From the NCBI GenBank assembly GCA_014905825.1, contig JACGCN010000015.1, forward strand, positions 868,001 through 932,000: a DNA stretch of 64,000 nt, in the 5' to 3' direction. Origin of the DNA: Lyophyllum atratum (Eukaryota; Basidiomycota; Agaricomycetes; Agaricales; Lyophyllaceae). The notes below the pieces were generated by a model, which had not been told where the DNA came from, did no database searches, and saw only the letters and a program-made list of their open reading frames with translations. Shown in pieces: positions 44,624 through 56,793 of this stretch (position 1 is its first letter; every line of letters starts with the position of its first letter). A program made the position numbers and the translations under genes.

Positions 44624-46657
44624 TCACCTCTTCCTCCCCTCCCCAATCGGTGAAGGCACATTCTCGTTCCTATGCCCATTCTGGCTCTGACGTCCCAAGC
44701 TCATCGTCGCCAACCCAGCGGCAACATCTGCTGGCCCCGTCACTGCAGGAGCACACCCAGCTCCTTCACCCACACTACCATCCGTATCCGCACCCACACT
44801 TGCACTCGAATTCCACCCCGAGCCCGAGCCCAGCCCAACTATCCCTGGCACTGGAGCCGGCGAGCTCTTCGCACTCGCACCCGCACTTGCACTCGCCCAT
44901 TTGCTTTGTGAAAAGACACGCGCCTGCTCTAAGAGCGCACTGTACATGGCATTGTTGAACCCGACGCATTGCAGCCCGACACACGCGGTACGAAGCGCAC
45001 CGGCGGCATAGAGCTGTGTGATCTCGTAGACGTTCTGTGGGGAGGTATTTTTGCGCCCTGCGATTGTTTCTTTCACGATGGCTTGAGTGGTCTGAGATGG
45101 GAGATAGAGGAGGTAAGTGAGGACGGGAAAAAACGTCAGCGAGGATGGTGAGTTTCGGCGGAGCATATAATTTGGGAAGAAAAGCAGGAGGACATGGATG
45201 GGAGGACACGGACCTCGATGGGGAGCTCGGCCCACTCCTTCGTTGTGAGATCCGCGAGGCGAAAGGCTTTGTACACGCCCGCGTAGTACCAGATCCCGTC
45301 CTTGTTGAAGAAGCATTCTACATGACAAGAACCAAGTAATCCGTGGCATATAATCAGTCCCAAGTGGTAAGATGATGCATACCTGTAGCTTTGTTCATGC
45401 GAGAAATGACGTCAACGGCGCTCCAGCGATGGGCAGTGGCGACGCGGGGGTTGGTGCTGCATTTAAAGACGGGTGCGTAGAAATAACCATGCTCTTCGCG
45501 CTCGGGACACCACTGGGTTGTTGTAGCATAGAAGAGTCGGCAGTGCGCTAAGCTGTCAACATAAGTTAGCTGTTACCCGGTTCAAGTGGGCGGGACGAGG
45601 TCTGAAGCTGGGTGCTCACGATAGTCTGAGCGGCTGCAGGGCGATGGTTCAGCATAGGTAGAAAACGGACCAGAAGAAAAGGTACCCCGGACAGATTTGA
45701 AATGAATTCTTGCAGGGTCAAAGGGGTTGGAATACTTAATGGGCTGAGCGTGTCGTCCGGGACCTCTTGCGGAAGGACCAATCCTGCGAGAACTGCATTT
45801 CTTGCGGCGATCATATCGGCTGGCTCCTGGGATATTGGTGTATGGGGAGGCACCTGAAATGGGGTCTTGTGGATATTAGTGTTATAAGTCGAGAGTAACA
45901 GACAGTTTCTACTCTGAAGTCAGAGAGCGTGTCAGTCGCAGGTGCGTCGGTATCTGCAGGGTTTCGAACAAGAGAGCTCTGTAATGCTTGCGAAGGGCTT
46001 GGGGATCCGATAGGTCTGCTAAGCGGTCGGGAAAGCTCGGACAATGACTGTTGAGGACGCTGCGAGGAATCGTCAAATGCAATCCCCGTCGACCCGGGAG
46101 GCGAACCTTCAGCGGTGCTTCATCATAGGACTTCGGAGACTCGGTAGGTTTCGCGAGGTTCCCCGCACTCTCTTTCAATACTCTAATTTCAATTCGTAAT
46201 TCCACGATGGTCCGCTGTAGCCGTGCAATCTCGTCTTTCGTCCTCGCCATCTCGACCTTCTCTTTAGTTGGCACTGACTCGGAAAGAAAGGGAGAACCGG
46301 CCCTTGACTTCTGGAGGTTTTGCTGGAGGATATCTATGGTTGCTGATTTCTGCCGAATGGAGTCGTGCGCGTCCACCAAACGTTGTACAACGGCATCGCG
46401 GGCCTTCATCGCCTCCATTGTTCGCATTCTCTCTTCTGAGAGATCAATAGCTATCTCCACAACACTAAAAGGATCCTGTGCGCACAAATTAGAGCAGATG
46501 AAGCGCATATACTGAGCTTACTTACTGTAGCTGCCTTGACAATGCGGAGTTCTTTCTTAGGTTGTGAAAGGCTGCTCTCAGTGCCCTGAAAGTCTGCCCT
46601 AAAATCAGGGTTCTGCGTATCCGGGGCGCGTCCAGGTGCCATCAGTGTAGCCATCAT
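44624..46657 (-). CDS. DUF6697-domain protein with coiled-coil N terminus
   Basis: Eight exons (46657-46526, 46475-46107, 46059-45913, 45853-45686, 45633-45620, 45552-45383, 45317-45214, 45091-44624) close in phase on 523 residues. The N-terminal half is a coiled coil (DSIRQKSATIDILQQNLQKS, then IARLQRTIVELRIEIRVLKE). The C-terminal DUF6697 region includes CRLFYATTTQWCPEREEHGY, the sequence around ATAHRWSAVDVISRM, ECFFNKDGIWYYAGVYKAFR and AAGALRTACVGLQCVGFN. The domain is known from basidiomycetes and its function is unknown. The tail is Ala/Ser/Gly-rich. Exon 5 is a 14-nt microexon. The gene shares a 139-bp divergent promoter with COA1. No membrane segment is present. Confidence 0.82.
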
Positions 46658-46796
46658 CGCAGGAGGATATGCTGTGGTCGCCGCTCGGGACAACGAGCAG
46701 ACGCGTTTACAATTGTTTGAAACCAAAGCCTCCTCAGTTCCACGTGATTTCGAAGTGAACGGTCTCGCCATTGACTTGTACCCGACGCCTCTGGAA
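46658..46796. promoter_or_regulatory. Bidirectional promoter between DUF6697 gene and COA1
   Basis: Only 139 bp lie between the two divergent start codons. No obvious TATA box was seen on either strand. Confidence 0.5.
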
Positions 46797-47646
46797 ATGT
46801 CTGCGTTGTTGAGAGGACCGTCGTCGCGAGCCGTCGTGCAGCTCGTCTCGCGCAATCATGTATATCTACCAAGGACCTATGCTACGGAACTACCACGGCC
46901 ACCACCTCCACAAAGCGAGCCCCCAATGGAAACTTTCTCCGCAACCTCCAGGCCTCGGCCATACTGCGTTAAGCACCCTCCGACCCGCGAACTACCCCGT
47001 ATAAAAGTATCAACTTTCATAAAATTGTCCTAATATATTCTAATACTGACCTGCGTATGTAACAGAAAACATGGCCATTGGTAGGAGGAGCTGTCATCGT
47101 CGGAATCGCGGGTTGGGTCGCGTTCATGGCCTACGTCACGAACCAGGAGAAAATGTCAAGTTCTGTCGTCCGGCAGATAATGAGATCTCTGAGGGAGGAT
47201 CCGCAGGTTAAGGAGGCCTTGGGCGATGCGATCAGGCCGCAGCCTGAGTGGTGGCTGAATGGGGACCCTATGATACATGGCAAGGTGAGTATTGAAGTCC
47301 TGTAATCTTTTTTCGGAGCTATGGACCTCGGAGGCTGTCTTTGCTTGAGATTGACGCGTCTTGGAATTCCAGATCAGCCAATTGCAGGGAAATGTGGACG
47401 TTAGTTTCCGAATCAGAGGCTCGAAAGGTATGTCGTTGTATGGTCGAGGCATCATGGAGCTCATACTGTGCTAGGCTCCGGAACGCTGTACTTCACTAGC
47501 ATTCGGAAAGACAAGGGCCTGCCCTTTATAATTCGTACGTCTTGCACCCACATCGTCGATCAAGCACTCAACTGTCTAACACAGTACGATTCAAAGTCAT
47601 TTGCGACGATGGCAATACTATCATCGTCGATGCGAAACCCATATAA
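46797..47646 (+). CDS. COA1: Cytochrome c oxidase assembly factor Coa1
   Basis: Exons 46797-47006, 47066-47284, 47373-47427, 47475-47534 and 47585-47646 give 201 residues. A basic, Ser/Arg-rich presequence (MSALLRGPSSRAVVQLVSRN) targets mitochondria. One transmembrane helix (PLVGGAVIVGIAGWVAFMAY) anchors it in the inner membrane. The Coa1 domain follows, with SSVVRQIMRSLREDPQVKEA, EWWLNGDPMIHG, QGNVDVSFRIRGSKG and GTLYFTSIRKDKG. In yeast Coa1 acts with Mss51 and Shy1 in early Cox1 maturation. The C terminus (VICDDGNTIIVDAKPI) completes the domain. All intron phases agree. Confidence 0.9.
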
Positions 47647-48362
47647 TCCTTTTTCTTATGTATGTTGTTAGTTCCCTTCTACTTTCCTCTTTCATTCATT
47701 AGGGGCTGTTCTTCTAGTCGTACGAAAACCTAAGAAGATTGCTTAATATATAGTGTAACGCAATGTCCCACTAAGTCTCTCGCCTGAAATCAAGTCGGCT
47801 CTTATTCAGTCCCATCTAGCCGAGCAGTCCCGCTACCACAGACAGCAGCCATACGATGTCAACCAAATTTGTGTTAACGAGGACACGACCACGGGAACGA
47901 TTTTGGATATATATGACCCAGCTTATCTCACAAACTCTACGCCTCTGGGTGGCCTGTCACATCTCAGATTATAACAGGTGTGCATCCGCGAAGGGCAGTT
48001 GACGTCGTAGGTGGTTTGCCTTCGGCAAGAACATGTAAATAAATCTGAACATGACCGAAAGAACAACAGGTTACATACCAAGTATTGATGTCACCCCAGC
48101 CTCCGCTGTTGGCGCGCCGTGTTGTGCCGTGTGCACACTGGAAGTATTGCAACGCGGTCATCACCTGACTTATCAGAAATCACTGGGCCTCGAGATCAAC
48201 TTCGTTTTCTTCGACAGCCACCATCTCATTACACATATATAGGGTACTTGACATCGGTGCATTCAACTGCTGGTAGTGCCGATAATGTAAGGTTTATCTA
48301 CATCTTCACTTGTATAACAAGTTCATAGAAACTCGCTAACTCAAAGCTCGCACAGTAACCGA
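47647..48362. other. Intergenic stretch upstream of TPR copy B
   Basis: 3' flank of COA1 and the promoter of copy B. From about 48,140 it resembles the DNA upstream of copy C (about 50,530-50,789), so the promoter was duplicated with the gene. Confidence 0.5.
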
Positions 48363-50443
48363 ATGCATCAGGACGGGGACGACGCGATGGCAGATACAGA
48401 ACCAGATGTACAGGATGAGACAATAAAAAGCTCAACGAAAGTGAGTAGGCCATTCCTTACAAGAAACGGCGCGAATTTGAGAGAGCTTATTGATCTTAGA
48501 CGCCGTTTGGAGTCATCGATTCAGATAATACTTCCGAACTGACTGCAGACGTGGACTACCGAAGGGCTTTTGCCGCGAATGTCTTATTGGGGCACCCGGA
48601 CCTTGCATGGGAACTATCCGAGGTTGGCGATCGATATCATTCGCGATACGACGCCACGGATAACGTCGAAGATCTCCGGATGGCTGTGATGTATCATAGG
48701 GCCTCCGTCAGCGGGACCGTTCCCGGCGATTCTGACTTTTTCAATCGTCAGATCACCTTGGCTGAGGTACATGGCACTGTTTTCCGAAGACTCGACTCAA
48801 TTGAGGATCTCGAAGAGGCATTGAGAATTATGAAGGTTGTTCTCGGCAAAACAGCACAGAACGATATCGAGTGGGCGGATGTCCAGAGCCGACTGGAAAA
48901 TTTTTACCTCGAGCGCTATGACCGACTCGGGACACTGGATGATCTTCAGGCATCTCTGAGCTGCAGCGAGGCCGCCGTTGATACTACGCCTACCACACAT
49001 CCTGATTACGCAAACTATCAGTCAGGACTAGCCCTTGTATTCTCCGACCTCTACTACAGATTTGGGGCTACAGAGGACCTTCACGCAGCCGTGAAATATC
49101 ATCAAGCGGCTCTAGATGCCACACCCGCAGATCATCCCCACTTGCTATTTCGACAGACCAATTTAGCCATAGCTTACGGTGAGCGCTTCCGGAGATTCGG
49201 AAACCTGGAAGACCTGGATGCTGCCCTCAATCTAGAGAAGAGAGTCATCGAGGCCACACCTCCGGGTCACCCAGAGCTATCCCATCGCCAAGGGTGCTTA
49301 GCATCAACATACGCAGAACGTTATACGCGACTTGATACGCTCGATGATTTTCAGGCAGCTATTGACTATCGCAAAGCTGCTGTTGACGGTCTTCCTGAAG
49401 GCCATCCTCTCCTTTACCAGCATTACGCTGGTCTTGGAGGGAATTACTCACTTCGTTACCAAAGACTCGGTAACCTAGATGACCTTGAAGCGGCTTTCTT
49501 CTATAAGACGGCGGCATTAGCCGCTACGCCGCGGGACCATCCGAGCTACCCCGACGGGCAAGCGTCTCTCTCAGTCTGCTATACAGATCGCTATGTGCGA
49601 TTCGGAAGTCTCGAAGATCTGAATGCCGCCATAGAATTGGACAGGTCTGTGTTGAATAACACTCCTGCTGATGATCCGAACCTGCTGTGGCGGCAGGGAA
49701 ATGTGGCAATATCATGTATGGATTGCTTCCTCAGGCTTGGGGTGTTGGACGATCTTCAAGCAGCTCTCAGCCTCTTGCAAGGAACTGTGGATAGCACACC
49801 AAGTGATCACGCAGAGCTACCTGGTTGTCAAGTGTCCCTTGCCTATTGTTACATGCATTGCTTTAAGAGATTGGGCGTTGTGAAAGATCTCGAAAATGCT
49901 TTCATCGAAAATGCTTTCAATTACGCCAAAGCTTCACTTGCTTCCACACCCGAAGGACACCCAGAAGCTTGTAATCGTCGTCGCCGTTTAGCTGAATTGC
50001 ATGTGCTTCGGCATAAACTCGGTGAAAAGGGCCATCTCGAACCTGCTCTCCAATTTGCCAAATATGCTGTGGATAACACAACTGTTGGTAATCCACAGCT
50101 CCCTCAATACCAGGCCACGCTAGCGGAGATATATCATCAGCGGTATGACGAGTCGGCGGTGACGGATGATCTCGAATCCACCTTTTTCTACAGAAGAGCT
50201 GCATTGGACAACATGCCGGCAGGTCATCCGGATATTCCCAAGCGCGAGTCAGAATTAGGCGACTCTTACACCGCTCGCTATGACAGATTTGGCAGACAAG
50301 AGGATTTCGATGCTGCTTTGCGCTACAGGCGCTCTGCTCGAGATGGCACCCCCGTTGATCATCCGGACCTGCCAGAGCGTCAAGTGAAGCTTGAAGCATT
50401 ACTCAATTCCGAGGTACAGGTGGACCCTTCTATCTTCAAATAG
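48363..50443 (+). CDS. TPR-like repeat protein, copy B
   Basis: Exon 1 (48363-48440) and exon 2 (48500-50443) are separated by a 59-nt intron and encode 673 residues. The acidic head (MHQDGDDAMADTEPDVQDE) is followed by about eleven 50-residue repeats such as FRRFGNLEDLDAALNLEKRV and YQRLGNLDDLEAAFFYKTAA, spaced by TPxxHPxxLxRQ linkers. There is no CHAT, NACHT, kinase or other effector domain before the stop. It is a tandem duplicate of copy C, about 90% alike by eye. It differs by a six-residue in-frame duplication (ENAFIENAF) near residue 520 that C lacks. Probably a cytosolic protein-binding scaffold; the partner is unknown. Confidence 0.82.
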
Positions 50444-50789
50444 TTCGATTGTCTAGAATTTGGGTTGGGGTACTGTAATGAAGTGTAAAAGTTGCGCTCG
50501 AACTCGCTCGAAATAATGCAATAAGTTACAATGCGGTCATCACCTGACTTGTCAAAAAATCACTCCGACTCGGCCTCGCCGCGACTCAAGAGATATCGAT
50601 CAATGTGTGTATCATTTCGTTTTCTTCGACAACCACCATCTTCAAATATTACACTTATAGGGTACTTGATAATGACGACATCGCTGCATTCGACTGCTGG
50701 TAGTGCCGATAACGCAAGGTTTATCTACATCTTCAGTTGTATGACAAGTTCATAGAAACTCGCTAACTCAAAGCTCGCACAGTAATCCA

Positions 50790-52864
50790 ATGGATCAGGA
50801 CAGGGATGACGCCGCGGCGATGGCAGATACAGAACCAGACACACAACAAGAGGAAATAGGGAGCTCAACGAAAGTGAGTAGCACAATCCTCACAAGTAAT
50901 GTCGCGAATCTCAGAGAGCTTATTGATCTGAGGCGCCTTCCGGAGTCATCGATGATGATACTTCCGAACTAACGGCTGACCTGGACTGCCGAAGAGCTGT
51001 TGCCGCAAACATCTCGTTGGGTCACCCGGCCCTTGCATGGGAGCTATACGAGGTTGGCGTTCGACATCATTCGCGATTCGACGCCACGAATAACCTCGAG
51101 GATCTCCGGATGGCTGTGATGTATCATAGGGCCTCCGTCAGCGGGACCGTTCCCGGCGATTTTTACTTGCGGAATCGTCAGGTCACCTTGGCTGAGGTAT
51201 GTGGGACTGTTTTTCGAAGACTCGACTCGATGGAGGAACTCGAAGAGGCATTGAGAATCATGAAGGCTGTTCTGGCCAAAACAGGTCAGAACGATCCTCG
51301 GTGGGCGGTTGTCCAAACCCGGCTAGGTACTTTCTACCTTGAGCGCTATCATCGACTCGGTGGACTCGATGATCTTCAGGCAGCTCTGAGCTATAGGGAG
51401 GCCGCCGTCGATGCGACGCCTGCCACTCATCCTGATTATTCAGACTACCAGGCAAGGCTAGCTGCCGTATTCTCAGACCTCTACCATAGGTTTGGGGCTA
51501 CAGAGGACCTCCACACAGCCGTGAAATATGATAAAGCGGCTCTAGATGCCACACCCGCAGATCATCCCCACTTGCTATTCCGACAAACCGATTTAGCCAT
51601 AGCTTACAGTGAGCGCTTCCGGAGATTCGGAAACCTGGACGACCTGGATGCTGCCCTCACCCTAGAGAAGAGAGTCATCGAGGCTACACCTCCGGGTCAC
51701 CCAGAGCTATCCAATCGCCAAGGGAGCTTAGCAACAACATACACAGAACGTTATACGCGACTTGATACGCTCGATGATCTTCAGGCAGCTATTGACTATC
51801 GCAAAGCTGCCGTCAACGGTCTTCCTGAAGGCCATCCTCTCCTTTACCAGCTTTACGCGGGTCTTGGAAGGAATTACTCACTTCGTTACCAAAGACTCGG
51901 TAGCCTAGATGACCTTGAAGCGGCTTTCTTCTATAAGACGGCGGCATTAGCCGCTACGCCGAGGGACCATCCGAGCTACCTCGACCGGCAAGCGTCTCTC
52001 TCAGTCTGCTATACAGATCGCTATGTGCGATTCGGAAATCTCGAAGATCTGGATGCCGCCATAGAATTGGACAGATCTGTGTTGGATAACACTCCTGCTT
52101 ATGATCCGAACCTGCTGTGGCGGCAGGGAAATGTGGCAATATCATGTATGGATCGCTTCCACAGGCTTGGAGTGTTGGACGATCTCAAAGCAGCTCTCAG
52201 CCTCTTGCAAGGAACTGTGGATAGCACACCAAGTGACCACCCAGAGCTACCTGATCGTCAAGTGTCCCTTGCCTATTGTTACATGTATTGCTTTAAGAGA
52301 TTGGGCGTTGCGAAAGATCTCGAAAATGCTTTCAATTACGCCAAAGCTTCACTTGCTTCCACACCCGAAGGACACCCAGATGCTTGTTATCGTCATCGCA
52401 GTTTAGCCGAGTTGCATGTGCTTCGGCATGAACTCGGCGAAAAAGGCCAGCTCGAACCAGCTCTTCAATGTGCCAAATATGCTGTGAATAACACAACTGT
52501 TGGTAACCCGCAGCTCCCCAAATATCAAGCCACGCTAGCAGAGATATATCATCAGCGGTATGACGAATCGGCGGTGACGGCTGATCTCGAATCCACCTTT
52601 TTCTACAGAAGAGCTGCACTGGACAGCATGCCGGCAGGTCATCCGGATATTCCCAAGCGCGAGTCAGATTTAGGCGACTCTTACACCGCTCGCTATGACA
52701 GATTTGGCAGACAAGAGGATTTCGATGCTGCTTTGCGCTACAGGCGCTCTGCCCGAGATGGCACCCCCGTCGATCATCCGGACCTGCCCGGGCGTCAAGC
52801 GAAGCTTGAAGCATTAGTATTACTCAATTCCGGGAGACAGGTGGACCCTTGCAGCGTCAAATAG
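50790..52864 (+). CDS. TPR-like repeat protein, copy C
   Basis: Exon 1 (50790-50873) and exon 2 (50933-52864), with the same 59-nt intron position as copy B, encode 671 residues. It shows the same repeat order as B, with acidic head MDQDRDDAAAMADTEPDTQQ. The repeat motif is again R(F/L)G.LDDL.AA followed by A...TP..HP.L..RQ. The C terminus (RQVDPCSVK) differs slightly from B (VQVDPSIFK). No effector domain follows. Equal intron placement, duplicated promoter and full-length frames suggest both tandem copies are functional. Copy A is a more distant relative on the other strand. Confidence 0.82.
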
Positions 52865-53328
52865 TGAAATTTTCCTGGATTTTTGCAACGAGTTGCATTG
52901 ACGAGTATGTTGGTAGTGATATGGAGGACGAGGTGTATAAGGTTGTATATCCATACTTACCAGTTCAGAGAAGTTAAGAAGGATACCACCGTAGAAGTCG
53001 CTACGATTTTTAAACTCCTCATTGCATTTCAAGCACAAGGATAACAGGTATAGATGTCTGTACATACGATATATGACATCTTTTTATGCCAGTACTACGC
53101 ACGTTCCGTCCATAAAAGACGGTGGTTGGGTGGAGGCAGGTGGAGGCTTGGTCAAAAACGAAGTACAAAAGGAGTTCCCTTGTCCCTGACAAGAACCTCG
53201 GCCCGGGGCTGAACGAATCACGTGGTTCCCGATCAGGCACCGCCAAATACTCAACGTCGTACGATGCCTGCTCCACCCACCTCACCGTCCCACCTCCACC
53301 CCACAAGGGCTGCTCACCGCCGCATACG
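52865..53328. other. Intergenic stretch TPR copy C to GH5
   Basis: 3' flank of copy C and promoter side of the GH5 gene. The DNA before 53,329 is open in the GH5 frame but lacks homology-like sequence, so it is treated as leader. Confidence 0.4.
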
Positions 53329-56300
53329 ATGCCTAGAGTGCCCTCAATATCACCCGCAACCGGAGAGCCCACCTCCTCGTCCTATATCCATACAACAGCC
53401 TTCAACTTCGTCGACAACGCAGGTCGCACCCTACTTCTTCGTGGAGTCAACCTCTCTGGCTCTGCAAAAGCCCCAGTTGACAGACCCTCGTATATCCTTG
53501 ATGATTTCTGGGAGAATGCAGAGGCGGGGGGTGAAAGCTTCATAGGCCAACCTCTAAATCTCGAGGATGGCTCCGCAGACGTCCATCTGACTCGCCTGCG
53601 AGGATGGGGATTCAACGTGCTTCGTTTTCCTGTAACTTGGGAGGCTCTCGAACATGAGGGACCGTGAGTGCATTCTAATTTTCCCGATGAGGACGTTCTC
53701 AATACGATTCGCTGCAGTGGAAAGTACGACTACGATTTCATAGACCACACCATACGTGTGTTGCAAAAATGCCAAGAGTATGGTTTCAAAGTTTACATAG
53801 ACCCCCACCAGGACACTGTGAGTTACCCTCTCATCCCTTTTGGTTTATTCTTTTCTCCTCTGCATGGCACTCCCTGCGCACCCATAGGATGTGGGGCAGG
53901 GTGGGTATATTTAGAGTCTTGGAGCATCATGTTGCCCAAATCCTAGTTGAACCGGACTTGGCTCTGGGTCTCTTAAATTCCCGTTTCCCGATGAACATTC
54001 ACCACCTTCACAACGATCGTGTTTCAGAACATCTCTCTAACTTTTCATTCTACCCAAGTGGTCACGTTTCTCCGGCGGCTCAGGCGCGCCCTTCTGGACT
54101 CTGCCCGCCTGCGGCATCAACCCACGCAACCTAAGCGCCACCCAATCCGCAATCATTCACTGCGAATACCCTCTCCCTCACATCCCAGACCCAGCCAAGC
54201 TCCCCGCCATGATATGGTCAACCAACTACGGCCGTCTCCTCTCTCAAACCGTCTTCACCCTCTTCTTCGCCGGGCGTGCCTTCGCCCCCCGCTGTATCAT
54301 AGATGGGCAGAACATCCAAGACTACCTCCAGTCTCACTACATCGAGGCCTTCGGCGTCCTCGCCGACCGCGTCCGCGCCACGGCTCCTGCCCTCCTCGAC
54401 GAGTGCGTCATCGGGTGGGACAGCCTCAACGAGCCCTTCGAGGGCCTCTGCGGGTGGGACAACCTCTCCGTCAACCCTAGCAAGCAAGGCTCCACGCTCA
54501 AGAAAGGCAGCTACCCCACCCCGGCGCAGTCCCTCCGCCTCGGCATGGGCCAGGCGCAAACAGTCGAGAACTGGACGTTTGGAGGTATGGGCCCCTCACG
54601 CGATGGGACCGTCACCATCGACCCGAAAGGCGCCAAGGTCTGGGCGGACCCCGAAAGCGAAACTGCAGAGGGCGTGAATACGCGGTGGGGCTGGACACGC
54701 GATAAGCAGTGGAAGCTTGGGATGTGTATATGGGCGCAGCATGGGGTGTGGGACGTGGAGACTGGGTTTATGCTAAGGGAGGATTACTTCCGCTATGTGC
54801 CCGGCACGGGCGAGCCCGTCGACTTCATCCATGACTACTGGACACCCCATTACCTGGCGTACGCAAAACGCATACGTGCCCCGCATCCCGAAGCCATTCT
54901 GTTTGTGCAGCCGCCCGTGTTCGCACGGCCACCGGCATTGGACGATGACTTCTTAAAAGGCCGGTGTGCGTATGCGGCGCATTATTATGATGGGCTGACG
55001 TTGGTGACGCGGCACTGGAATTGGTTCAACGCCGATGCGTTGGGGCTCCTACGGGGGAAATACAGCAACACCCTACAGGCCGTCAAGATCGGCGAGGGCG
55101 CCATCCGCCGATCGCTCCAGGAGCAGCTGGGGATGCTCAAAGCCGACGCCGATATCCTCGGCGCGTACCCAACAATCATCGGAGAGATCGGGACGCCGTT
55201 CGACATGGACGGGAAGCGGTCGTATGGGTGGACGAATGGGGGGCGGTACAGGGGGGACTACTCGCGGCAGGAGAACGCGCTGGATGCGAGCTTGAATGGC
55301 GGGGACGGGACGAATGGGCTGAATTGGACGATATGGACGTATTGCCCGGACCATACGCATGATTGGGGGGATGAGTGGAATATGGAGGATTTGAGCTTGT
55401 GGAGTGCAGATGATCTCAGGGAGAGGGAAGACGGGGACGAGGAGCAGGGGGAAGGCCGGGATCGTGATGGGGGGTCGTTGTATGATGAGAGGTTGGGCGA
55501 GAGCCAGGCGGGGCTGCTGCGCAAGGACAGGAAGCAGAAAGATCAGTCTGTGGTCACGGTTGCCGCCGCCTCCACCCTCTCCCTCGCCACGCTCGGCACC
55601 ATGGATCCAGCCACCACCCTCGATATGGTGGGGGCCCCCAACGGCAAGGACACGTCGAGTGCCCCCTCCACCCCTGCTAGGCACTACTCCGTTCCCCCGT
55701 CTGTATTAATCCGCGCTAGACGCAGGCGTGCACCGAGCCTGAATGACTGGCATAACGACCCGTATGGGTTTTTGACAGACGGCGCGCGTGCTGTTCGCGC
55801 TTTCTGCAGGCCATGGCCGCATAAGGTCGTCGGCACGCCAGTGGAGATGCGCTTCGAGATCGGGAAAGCGTATTTCAAGCTCGTAGTCGGCGTATCCCCA
55901 GAGGACGCCCCTTCCGAAGGTATCGACAAGGATGCCGACGGGGGACTGGCGACTGAGATCTACCTCCCTCTCGTGCATTATGCCGCCACGAGGCTCCTGG
56001 GCAGCGGCAGTGGGAGTGGAGCAGGGGAGATGGGACTGGAGCTGACGGAGGGGCATAGGAGGAGCGGGAGCGTGGAGGAGCAGAAGGGGGGGAGTGGGAG
56101 TGGGAGTGGGAGGAGTAGCGCGGTGGGGTCGCGGTGGGGGTCGACGGTGGATCTGCCGTCTGCGATGTCGATGTCCATGCGCTCTGACACTGGGACAAGT
56201 TCCAGCGCGACTGCGACGCCGGAGATAGGGTCCGCGCCTGCGCCGAAAGGTCTTGGTGACCCTGACCAGGTGGATGTGGCGGTGAAGGTGAGCGCGGGGA

Positions 56301-56515
56301 GGTGGGAGGTGGAGGGGCAGATGCTGAGGTGGTGGTATGAGGTGCCGGGGGAGGGGGAGGGGAGGAGGGAGTATACGATTGAGGTTAAGAGGAGGTTGGG
56401 GGTGATTAAGGGTGTGCCGGGGGGGAGTGTGGGGGCGGCGAGGAGGGAGGAGGAGGCGTTGGGGAAGAGCTGGTGTGAGAGGATGTGTGATGAGCAGGGG
56501 TGTTGTGTTATGTGA
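53329..56515 (+). CDS. EGH1: GH5 (subfamily 12-like) steryl/ceramide beta-glucosidase
   Basis: Exons 53329-53663, 53718-53817 and 54059-56515 encode 963 residues. The fold matches GH5_12 enzymes such as yeast Egh1 and Cryptococcus EGCrP2/Sgl1, which hydrolyse ergosteryl-glucoside and glucosylceramide inside the cell. Visible features: [10 protein letters not shown] near the N terminus, [36 protein letters not shown] across the second intron, the acid/base Glu in [10 protein letters not shown] (about residue 270) and the nucleophile Glu in [13 protein letters not shown] (about 521). A low-complexity insert (about 600-700) precedes the C-terminal beta-domain, and a Gly/Ser-rich insert lies within it. 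There is no signal peptide. The last four residues, CCVM, form a CaaX-type prenylation signal. Intron 2 (241 nt) is unusually long. The start at 53329 precedes the conserved N terminus. Confidence 0.87.
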
Positions 56516-56793
56516 TGGGACGTGAGGTTCCTTACAAGATCCTTTCCGTTCCCATTTTCTTTCCTCTCTATTGCTTGCTTGCTTCCGTCTCTCCTCGCAC
56601 CATTGGACATGTATTCTACAGATACCATACCCACCCTGACGTACGGTTTATTACACTCACTCACCCATACAGCATACAGGCATGCAGCACCCTTGCCCAC
56701 CCTCGTATCTCCCATACAGTCGTGTAATTATATATAGCATATCCTTACTAGATTCAATGACCATTATAATTGATGCTACATTGGGAGTGGGTA

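Larger units (their letters stand above)
48140..52900 (+). repeat. Tandem duplication of a roughly 2.4-kb TPR gene unit
   Basis: The starts of copies B and C lie 2,427 bp apart. The repeated unit includes about 220 bp of promoter, the leader (gcggtcatcacctgactt, aactcgctaactcaaagctc), the first intron of equal 59-nt length and the whole gene body. Confidence 0.85.

Noticed and set aside
45811..46508. Apparent one-base frameshift in the DUF6697 gene
   Set aside because: A 47-nt intron (46060-46106, GTTCGC...TCGCAG) moves reading between the two frames in phase, and the following exon then joins correctly, so the gene is intact.
53818..54058. Extra exon inside the 241-nt GH5 intron
   Set aside because: The flanking exons join directly in phase to the conserved DPHQDTWSRFSGG, so no exon is needed. 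The intron is just long.
55073..56715. Minus-strand frames over the GH5 gene
   Set aside because: They are antisense to conserved catalytic sequence, with no domain of their own.
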